Shown here piece by piece: positions 17,233 through 23,842 of a stretch of 64,000 nt of DNA. A program made the translations under genes and the position numbers. This DNA is from an uncultured Agathobacter sp. GTDB taxonomy: Bacteria; Bacillota; Clostridia; Lachnospirales; Lachnospiraceae. The stretch lies in contig CAJUND010000011.1 in NCBI GenBank assembly GCA_910587655.1, positions 62,743 through 126,742 on the forward strand. Reading direction: 5' to 3'. Positions within the stretch are counted from its first letter, which is position 1, and every line of letters starts with the position of its first letter. The notes below the pieces were generated by a model. The model did not search any database. It was not told the DNA's origin and saw only the letters and a program-made list of their open reading frames with translations.

Positions 17233-17703
17233 ATGAAAAAGAATGAAGCAAAGATGAATAACAAAGGTTTCTCTCTTGTAGAGTTAATCGTAGTTATTGC
17301 CATTATGGCAGTACTGGTTGGTGTACTTGCACCAATGTTCATCCGTTACGTTGAGAAGTCAAGGGAGAGTACAGATTTACAGAACCTTGATTCTATTATT
17401 ACTACCATTGAAGCTTACTGTGCAGATAAGGACAATATCGGCAGTGGTGTGGCAGTTACATTAAAACTTGGTGCTCCAGTGGAAGATCCTACTCTCAGTG
17501 GTAGTAGTACCTTAGGTATTAATGCAGAGTTGATTGCAGCTGGAATTATTGCTAAGTCTGGTGATCCACTTCCGAAAAAGGGAAACAAGTGGAGTACAGA
17601 TCCGCAGTGTGTATATAATCCTGCCACCGGTCAGAAAGTATTTTCTGGTGAATCAAGTTACTATCAGCCAAATGCTGCGAAAACAGCACTTGAGCCAAAA
17701 TAA
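17233..17703 (+). CDS. pilA1: Major pilin candidate (type IV prepilin) 1
   Basis: A 156-residue prepilin. The leader ends NNKG, followed by the processed N-terminus FSLVELIVVIAIMAVLVGVL, giving cleavage after the Gly at about residue 11 and the conserved Glu at position 5 of the mature chain. The next helix (YVEKSRESTDLQNLDSIITT) is the usual assembly helix, followed by a small globular head rich in Gly and Ser. The size fits a major pilin. A strong AAAAGGAGAATGAG site precedes the ATG. It is flanked by hairpins on both sides, which may raise its mRNA level relative to the machinery genes. The symbol is descriptive. Confidence 0.88.
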   Translation: MKKNEAKMNNKGFSLVELIVVIAIMAVLVGVLAPMFIRYVEKSRESTDLQNLDSIITTIEAYCADKDNIGSGVAVTLKLGAPVEDPTLSGSSTLGINAELIAAGIIAKSGDPLPKKGNKWSTDPQCVYNPATGQKVFSGESSYYQPNAAKTALEPK

Positions 17704-18046
17704 GATTTGATATTGCTTATGGGATTTTGCGGCATCCCACAGTCTCATAAGGAAGAAACTAAGAGAGTGACCTTTATTATCGGAATATCTGTATAACAGG
17801 TATTCTGTCTTGGACAGAAAACAATATGCATCCAAACCCTACTGCAGGATGCTGGAAACGACATCATGGGATTTCGGATCACTTGTTTACAAAAGCGCAA
17901 TGTATCGTCTGGCTGCTTTATACATAAACCACTGGCAGTCAGACAAGGTGCATTGCATCTTGTCATATTTACAGCAAATCATCACATATATGCACAGAGC
18001 CAGCATGTATGTAAAAAATCACATCAAATTTCAGGAGGCAGATAAA
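17704..18046. other. Gap between pilin 1 and the coiled-coil gene, with a hairpin and a palindrome
   Basis: About 340 bases with no gene I can support. Just after the pilin stop, TGGGAT (17720-17725) pairs with ATCCCA (17734-17739) inside an outer CTTATG...CATAAG stem (17716-17750 region). Further on is a 23-base near-perfect palindrome, GACAAGGTGCA-T-TGCATCTTGTC (17942-17964), with one G-T mismatch in the arms. The frame of the next gene is open back to 17810 from a TTG, but the AGGAGG site at 18033-18038 points to ATG 18047 as the real start. Confidence 0.55.
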
Positions 18047-18613
18047 ATGACAGATATGGATTTATTAAACGCAATTGGAGAGCTATTTGACAAAAAGTTT
18101 GAAGAGAAAATTGAACCTAGATTCAGGGCGATAGAAGAACGTCTGGATAAAATAGAAGAACGCCTTGACAAGGTGGAGGAACGCCTTGACAGAGTAGAAG
18201 AACGTCTGGATAAAATTGAGGAACGCCTCGACAGAGTAGAAGAACGTCTGGATAAAATTGAGGAACGCCTTGACAGAGTAGAAGAACGTTTAGACAAAGT
18301 GGAAGAACGCCTTGATAAAGTAGAAAAGCGTCTTGACAAAGTGGAAGAACGCGTCAATAAAGTTGAGGAACGTCTCAGCAAAGTGGAAAATGATATAACT
18401 GTTATCCGCAGAGATATTGAATATAAAGTTTATCCCCTTATGGACAATATATGGTCTAATTATATGGATACTTTTAAACGTTACCAGAAAAATAACGAAA
18501 AACTGGAAGTTACATATACAGATATTGATGCATTGAAAAGTGCAGTGGAACGGCATACGGTTCAGATTGCAGAACTTCAGAAACGAATTGAGCCGGAATC
18601 TTCCGCTGTTTAG
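18047..18613 (+). CDS. Heptad-repeat coiled-coil protein within the pilus locus
   Basis: A 188-residue, highly charged protein. Residues 30-113 are twelve consecutive 7-residue repeats of the type EERLDKV/EERLDKI, a textbook parallel coiled coil, encoded by 21-bp DNA repeats. The N-terminus (MTDMDLLNAIGELFDKKFEE) and the C-terminal 75 residues, also helical, are not repetitive. No signal peptide, prepilin leader or membrane segment is visible, so it is cytoplasmic as far as the sequence shows. ATG 18047 follows AGGAGG by 8 bases. It lies between two pilin genes on the same strand. The function is not recognised; a scaffold or regulator of pilus assembly is only an inference from position. Confidence 0.8.
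   Translation: MTDMDLLNAIGELFDKKFEEKIEPRFRAIEERLDKIEERLDKVEERLDRVEERLDKIEERLDRVEERLDKIEERLDRVEERLDKVEERLDKVEKRLDKVEERVNKVEERLSKVENDITVIRRDIEYKVYPLMDNIWSNYMDTFKRYQKNNEKLEVTYTDIDALKSAVERHTVQIAELQKRIEPESSAV
18134..18385 (+). repeat. Twelve 21-bp tandem repeats coding heptads
   Basis: Twelve in-frame 21-base units (252 bases) coding EERLD-K/R-V/I. The units are very similar but use alternating synonymous codons, with the last three (EKRLDKV, EERVNKV, EERLSKV) diverging. Such arrays can gain or lose units by slippage without a frameshift, so copy number may vary between strains. Confidence 0.9.
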
Positions 18614-18640
18614 AATAGAATATTAGCAGGAGATATGTAA

Positions 18641-19114
18641 ATGTCAAAAAACAAAGGATTTTCCCTTGTGGAAATTGTTGTAGTAATAGCAATTATGGCT
18701 GTGCTGGTCGGTGTACTTGCCCCGGTGTTTGTGCGTTATATTGAAAAGTCAAAGCAGGGAGCCGACCTTCAGAATCTGGATTCGGCAGTGGATGTGCTGG
18801 AAGCCTATTTTTCAGATAAAGATTTCACAGACGGGTCAACGGCAGTTACCGTAACTTTAACACTTGGTTCGCCGCTTCAGACTTCCGGAATACCGGCAGG
18901 CTTTGATCCGGAACAGAATCTGGTTGATATGGGAATTATTAGTGCAAAAGGTGATGCCCTGCCGCTGAAAGCAAATAAGTGGAGTGCATCAGGTACTGGA
19001 AATACAACTGTTCCATCCGTTGTATATGATATACAGTCAAACCATAAAACGTATACCGGTGAATCTGAATATTTTAAGGCCAATGATGCAGGCACATCGA
19101 TAGATGCAAAATAA
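18641..19114 (+). CDS. pilA2: Major pilin candidate (type IV prepilin) 2
   Basis: A 157-residue prepilin with a very short leader (MSKNKG) and the mature start FSLVEIVVVIAIMAVLVGVL, with Glu at mature position 5. It is clearly paralogous to pilin 1: the N-terminal 50 residues are almost identical (YIEKSKQGADLQNLDS versus YVEKSRESTDLQNLDS), and both end with a similar (Y)xGES(S/E)Y segment followed by a short tail. The head domains differ more. AGGAG precedes the ATG. It could be a second major pilin or an alternative pilin under different conditions. The symbol is descriptive. Confidence 0.88.
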   Translation: MSKNKGFSLVEIVVVIAIMAVLVGVLAPVFVRYIEKSKQGADLQNLDSAVDVLEAYFSDKDFTDGSTAVTVTLTLGSPLQTSGIPAGFDPEQNLVDMGIISAKGDALPLKANKWSASGTGNTTVPSVVYDIQSNHKTYTGESEYFKANDAGTSIDAK

Positions 19115-19163
19115 TTTTAAAGAAGGAAGGCGGCTGTTTTTAGTAAACAGATACAGATAAAAT

Positions 19164-19940
19164 ATGTACACACAGTTAGAGTTATATGAACAAATCCCAA
19201 TTTTAGCAGCAGTGCTGCTGTTTGGACTTGTCATTGGAAGTTTTTTAAATGTATGCATTTTGCGCATACCAGAAAAAGAAACGGTCGTGACCAGACGGTC
19301 GCACTGCATGAACTGTGGATACCAGCTGAGCTGGTATGATATGATTCCGGTCGCAAGTTATCTTGCGTTACATGGAAAATGCCGCAAATGCAAAGCTGAG
19401 ATTTCCGCGCAGTATCCTCTGGTTGAGGCTCTGAACGGAATTTTGTGCGTTATTGTTGTATTTGTAAACGGGGTACAGTTTAACAGTCTGCTGTACTGCC
19501 TGCTTGTATCCGCATTAATTGTACTTTCTGTAATAGATTTCAGGACATATGAGATTCCGTTTGGAATTAATGTGTTTATCTTCGTACTTGGACTGGTGCA
19601 GCTTGCGGCTGATTATGCAGGATGGAAAGGATATGTTGCAGGATTTTTTGCAGTCAGTATACCGCTGGAGCTGCTGTTGCTGCTAAGCAGGGGAAGGGCT
19701 ATCGGCGGAGGTGATGTTAAGCTGATGGCTGCTGCAGGAATTCTGCTTGGATGGCAGAAGATTATTCTTGCACTTCTGATTGGATGCATTTTAGGTTCAG
19801 TAATTCATATCATCCGAATGAAAGTATCCGATGCAGAGCATGTGCTTGCTATGGGACCCTACCTGGCGATGGGGATTTTCCTATCGGCTTTATGGGGGGA
19901 TACATGGATACAGATGTACCTGAACATGCTAAAGGTTTGA
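19164..19940 (+). CDS. pilD: Prepilin peptidase / N-methyltransferase PilD
   Basis: A 258-residue A24-type membrane aspartyl protease that removes prepilin leaders and methylates the new N-terminus. It keeps the N-terminal domain with the zinc tetracysteine CMNC...CRKC (near residues 48-76). The catalytic aspartates are in VIDFRTYEIP and GGGDVKLMAA. About seven hydrophobic segments are visible. It is the processing enzyme for at least six prepilin-type proteins in this locus. Confidence 0.95.
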   Translation: MYTQLELYEQIPILAAVLLFGLVIGSFLNVCILRIPEKETVVTRRSHCMNCGYQLSWYDMIPVASYLALHGKCRKCKAEISAQYPLVEALNGILCVIVVFVNGVQFNSLLYCLLVSALIVLSVIDFRTYEIPFGINVFIFVLGLVQLAADYAGWKGYVAGFFAVSIPLELLLLLSRGRAIGGGDVKLMAAAGILLGWQKIILALLIGCILGSVIHIIRMKVSDAEHVLAMGPYLAMGIFLSALWGDTWIQMYLNMLKV

Positions 19941-20064
19941 TAAAAGAGAAAATAATTTTTGTCCGGGTTAGATGCAGGACAGGATTAAAAGATAAATTAC
20001 AATATAAGAAATATTCTTTCGGGAGTATTACAGTTAGGAAACAAGGACAGGAGAGAAAAAGAAA

Positions 20065-21747
20065 ATGGCGGGAAAAATCGTTAGTATTAAGATAGGTTAC
20101 AGTATTACGCATGTTGCAGAGGTGGAGCATGAATCAAAGACACCTAAGATTTATCATGCGTTTGCGTTTGAAACTCCGGAGGATGTATTAAATGATGACG
20201 GTGTTCATGTGACGGATGAATTTGTGCGCCGGATGAAGCAGGGGATGACAGAAAACGGAATTCAGACAAACCGGATTATGTTTACCATTTCCTCCACCCG
20301 TGTGGCAAACCGTGAGGTAACCATCCCTCTGGTAAAGGAGAACAAAATCCGGCCGATACTGATGGCGAATGCAAAGGATTATTTCCCGGTTGACCTGGCG
20401 CTGTACCAGCTGGTATACCGCGTAATAGAAACAATGAAAGCAGAAAAGCAGATGCGTATTTCCATTTACGCCGTTCCGAATTCACTGATCAGTTCCTACC
20501 AGCTTCTGGCAAAGGCGATGGATATGCAGCTGATTGCGCTGGATTATTATGGAAACAGTATTTATGAGGCAATGATGAACACCATGTCTCCGGATTTGTC
20601 TGCGACATTGTGTATTGATGATAACAGTTCCATGCTGACCGTCATTCAAAACAGTCAGATTGTGCTGCAGAGAAGTATTGGATACGGTATTGATGATGCA
20701 GTGTTTGCAATGATGCAGACGCCGCTCGTATCAAGGGATGCTACTTATATGGATGCACTTGCGGTTATGCAGATGAATCCGAGTTTTTCCGACCAGCTGA
20801 GACCGGACCGGATGAATGACGAGCTTTCAACCACAAGTGCCAAGGACAGCATTTCCCAGGCACTGTCCATGCTGATTGGTAATATTTCCCGTGTCCTGGA
20901 TTATTTTGCTTCCAGACATTCAGATGTGGAACTGATAGGACTGACGCTTCTGGGGCTTGGTGCGAGCTGTAACGGGCTGGATATTCTTTTAAGTAACGAG
21001 CTTGGTGTACGGGTAACTCCGGTAAGCAGCTTTGGTTCCGGGGATGTGATGCGTGAACTTTCTGCGAAGAAGTTTAACATAGGAGAGTATTACATCAATA
21101 TTGCCTGTGCAATAAAACCGTTAAATTTTATACTGATTGCAGATGATAAGAAGAAAAAAAGTGCAGAGGGATCGAATGATTCCATGCTTCTGCCGGGATT
21201 TATCTGTGCAGGCTGTATCATTGCTTCCGCAGCAATTTTTGGTGTTCTGACAATGGGGAATATTTCTCTGACTACCACGAATAAAGGTCTGGAAAGCTCC
21301 ATTTCATCTAAAATAAATGTGATTGATGAATATAATTCGTATTTGACATCAAAAGTGATAAATGATGGGATTCATATGATTGAATCAAGCTCCAATGTGC
21401 CAAACGATGCATTTCTTGACCTGATTGCTGAGCTGGAAGAGAATATGCCTTCTGACCTTCTGGTTTCTGCACTGAGCGTCAGCGGAGATGTGATTAGTAT
21501 TACGGCTACATGTGATTCCAAGAATTCAGCTGCTGAGACACTGATTAAACTGCGGACCTTCAGCAGTGTGTACAATGTAGAGTGCAGCGGTATCACCGAG
21601 GAAGAGAATGATGCCGGTAAAAAGAGGGTAAATATCAGCTTTACACTGACTTATACAGGTATGCAGAACGATGAAGAAGAAGGCGGGGATGACCTGCTGA
21701 CAGAAACAGGAACAGATTCCGCAGAACCTGCAGAAAGTACACAGTAA
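20065..21747 (+). CDS. pilM: PilM-PilN fusion, type IV pilus assembly protein
   Basis: A 560-residue protein with two parts. Residues 1 to about 355 are an actin-like PilM domain (KIVSIKIGYSITHVAEVEH at the start, ATLCIDDNSSMLTVIQ in the middle). A single membrane helix follows at about residues 374-398, and the remaining 160 residues outside look like PilN: a short coiled linker and a ferredoxin-like fold (LVSALSVSGDVISITATCDS...). In Proteobacteria PilM and PilN are separate and bind each other, so this is a natural fusion of the cytoplasmic ring and its membrane partner. GGAGAG precedes the ATG. Confidence 0.85.
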   Translation: MAGKIVSIKIGYSITHVAEVEHESKTPKIYHAFAFETPEDVLNDDGVHVTDEFVRRMKQGMTENGIQTNRIMFTISSTRVANREVTIPLVKENKIRPILMANAKDYFPVDLALYQLVYRVIETMKAEKQMRISIYAVPNSLISSYQLLAKAMDMQLIALDYYGNSIYEAMMNTMSPDLSATLCIDDNSSMLTVIQNSQIVLQRSIGYGIDDAVFAMMQTPLVSRDATYMDALAVMQMNPSFSDQLRPDRMNDELSTTSAKDSISQALSMLIGNISRVLDYFASRHSDVELIGLTLLGLGASCNGLDILLSNELGVRVTPVSSFGSGDVMRELSAKKFNIGEYYINIACAIKPLNFILIADDKKKKSAEGSNDSMLLPGFICAGCIIASAAIFGVLTMGNISLTTTNKGLESSISSKINVIDEYNSYLTSKVINDGIHMIESSSNVPNDAFLDLIAELEENMPSDLLVSALSVSGDVISITATCDSKNSAAETLIKLRTFSSVYNVECSGITEEENDAGKKRVNISFTLTYTGMQNDEEEGGDDLLTETGTDSAEPAESTQ

Positions 21748-21761
21748 GAGGGGAGACAGTT

Positions 21762-22628
21762 ATGAAATCATCAAAAGGAGCAGCAAAAATTCTGATTATT
21801 CTATTCGGGGTTGCAATTCTCATACTGACAATTACGGTTGTAAAACCAAGACTGGATGACACAAAATACGCACTCGAACAGGAGAATAAAACATTAACGG
21901 AAAAACTGGCAAGGCTTACAGAACTGGAAGCGAATCTTGCCACATACCAGACACAGAAAGAACAGTTTGAGAATGAAAATGTGGAGATTTTAAACCAGTT
22001 TCCAGCAGAACTCAGAACAGAGGATGCCATTCTTTACGCGAAGAAACTGGAAAATACTTCCGATATGGAGATTGCGACCATTGGTGTGGCGCCAGGGAGC
22101 CTGCTGTATGCAATGAATGGTGATAATCTGGATGAAACCGGACTGGCAACCGTGAGTGGTTCAACGGCGGATCCGGGCGGTGAGACAACGGACGGAGCAG
22201 GGGGTGATACTGCAGGCACAGACGGCACAGGTGATGCAGCTGCGACAGGCGGTGCTGATGACCTTGGTATTATTGAAGAATCGCAGGTGGAAAAGCCGGA
22301 TTATAATCTTTATGACATGGTAGTCAGCTATGACTTTAAAACCAGTTATGAAGACATGAAAAAAATCTTCCAGAATATTCTGGATGACAAGAATAAAAGA
22401 AATATCGGGGATGTTGCAATTACCTATGACGAAGAGAGCGGAAAGCTGATAGGTAACATGACAGTGAACATGTATTTTGTAACAGGTACGGAAAAGATGT
22501 ATGAAGATCCGGATCCGGGCAGCATGAAACATGGACTTTCCAATATATTTGGAAGTTTAAAGAAAGCGGACAGCAATAAATCAGGAGGTAAGAAATCATC
22601 AGGAAGTAAGAAGAAAAAGAGGAGGTGA
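21762..22628 (+). CDS. pilO: PilO-like type IV pilus assembly protein
   Basis: A 288-residue bitopic protein: short cytoplasmic N-terminus, one membrane helix (residues 11-27), a coiled coil (KYALEQENKTLTEKLARLTE), then the ferredoxin-like domain. This is split by a low-complexity linker rich in Gly, Thr, Asp and Ala near residues 135-165. The C-terminus is strongly basic (Ser, Lys and Arg only). Position right after PilM-PilN and the topology identify it as PilO. Its TGA stop is embedded in the AGGAGG-TGA ribosome site of the next gene, so the two are tightly coupled. Confidence 0.8.
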   Translation: MKSSKGAAKILIILFGVAILILTITVVKPRLDDTKYALEQENKTLTEKLARLTELEANLATYQTQKEQFENENVEILNQFPAELRTEDAILYAKKLENTSDMEIATIGVAPGSLLYAMNGDNLDETGLATVSGSTADPGGETTDGAGGDTAGTDGTGDAAATGGADDLGIIEESQVEKPDYNLYDMVVSYDFKTSYEDMKKIFQNILDDKNKRNIGDVAITYDEESGKLIGNMTVNMYFVTGTEKMYEDPDPGSMKHGLSNIFGSLKKADSNKSGGKKSSGSKKKKRR

Positions 22629-22633
22629 TCTGA

Positions 22634-23842
22634 ATGAGACAAAAACGGAAAGGGAATTCCAACCGGGGATTTACCCTGGTTGAGGTTCTGGTTGCAGTCG
22701 TGATTCTTGCAGTTGTAGTCGTACCTCTTCTGAACAGCTTTTATACGGCATCCAGAACGAATGCGAAGGCAAAAAAGCTGATGGATGCAACTACAGCGGC
22801 ACAGAATGTATTTGAGGAACTTAAGGCGGAGAAGCTGGATGATTTTATTCATGACCATACAGCGACAAAGACAGAGCTGCTAAAGGGTGATGGAACGGCG
22901 CAGCTTGATGAGCATGGAAAGAAAATTTACAGTTACACCCTGCCGGATACGTCTTCTCCGTCAAATTATACACTGACAGTTGACCAGCGCACATTTCTTG
23001 CCAGGGTAACGCTTGATCCGGTGGATTATACTACCAAGGAATCTGCTGCGCAGAAACAGTCAGATTATAATACGCAGCTGTTTGCAAAACTATCCAAGCT
23101 TTCGTCTGCCAGCAATGCTTTTTACATAGAAGACGCTACGGCAGATCTGGATAATAAGGCAGCAAACAATCTGGCAACAAGTGTGGATCCGACGGAGATT
23201 GAAAATATCAAAAAATCAATGTCAAGAACTATTACAGTGGATATTGCATATACGGAAAGCAGTAAATGGTGCCGTGTATATGTTACAGTTGCCTATACAG
23301 ATTTACTGGGCGGAACCTATACGCCGATTGACCGTCAGGAGATTTACAATAACAATACGGCGCTTTCCAACAAACTGTCAAATATCTTTCTTTGTTTCCT
23401 GCCAATGTACAGTGAAACAGGTACCAAACTTGTACCAAAAGAAAAGGTTATCATTAATAATCCGACCAATTATCCGGTAGGAATTTACATGGCAAAGCAG
23501 ACGAGCCGCGATGATACAGCAAATATGGTTGGTAAAAATAACTACGGTGTGGAGTTAGAAGTCAATGAGGGAAACCGTGTATGGGACCAGGCGGTTACCA
23601 GGGTGGCAACAAATCTCCGGTATGAAGAAGGCAATACGATTACCAGTGAACTGACGAAGGTTATTTATACCGGACCAACAAGTATTCCTTCATCCATGCA
23701 GAAGGCACTTGACATATCGGATGATTTAAGCCGGCCGGAAGCATCTGTACGTATTTACAAGGTTAAGGTTGAAATATTTGAAAAGGATGATACTGCTTAT
23801 GCAAATGCACTCACAACAATGGAAGGAACAAAAATTGAATAG
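22634..23842 (+). CDS. Minor pilin, PilV-like
   Basis: A 402-residue prepilin-type protein: leader MRQKRKGNSNRG, mature start FTLVEVLVAVVILAVVVVPL with Glu5, then a long assembly helix (TASRTNAKAKKLMDATTAAQ). It has the N-terminal pattern of PilV/GspI minor pilins (EVLVAVVILAV), but the head of about 340 residues is much larger than usual. AGGAGGTGAT lies 5-10 bases before the ATG. It is probably part of the pilus-initiating minor pilin complex. Confidence 0.82.
   Translation: MRQKRKGNSNRGFTLVEVLVAVVILAVVVVPLLNSFYTASRTNAKAKKLMDATTAAQNVFEELKAEKLDDFIHDHTATKTELLKGDGTAQLDEHGKKIYSYTLPDTSSPSNYTLTVDQRTFLARVTLDPVDYTTKESAAQKQSDYNTQLFAKLSKLSSASNAFYIEDATADLDNKAANNLATSVDPTEIENIKKSMSRTITVDIAYTESSKWCRVYVTVAYTDLLGGTYTPIDRQEIYNNNTALSNKLSNIFLCFLPMYSETGTKLVPKEKVIINNPTNYPVGIYMAKQTSRDDTANMVGKNNYGVELEVNEGNRVWDQAVTRVATNLRYEEGNTITSELTKVIYTGPTSIPSSMQKALDISDDLSRPEASVRIYKVKVEIFEKDDTAYANALTTMEGTKIE

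Noticed and set aside
17810..18046. N-terminal extension of the coiled-coil gene from TTG 17810
   Set aside because: The strong AGGAGG at 18033-18038 is correctly spaced for ATG 18047, and the upstream part has irregular composition and contains the palindrome.
18031..18381. Minus-strand open frame made of Ser-Arg-Arg-Ser repeats
   Set aside because: It is the antisense reading of the 21-bp heptad repeats and has no ribosome site of its own.
18134..18385. Regular repeats that could suggest a CRISPR array
   Set aside because: Units are contiguous 21-mers without spacers and encode a coiled coil in frame; no cas genes are near.
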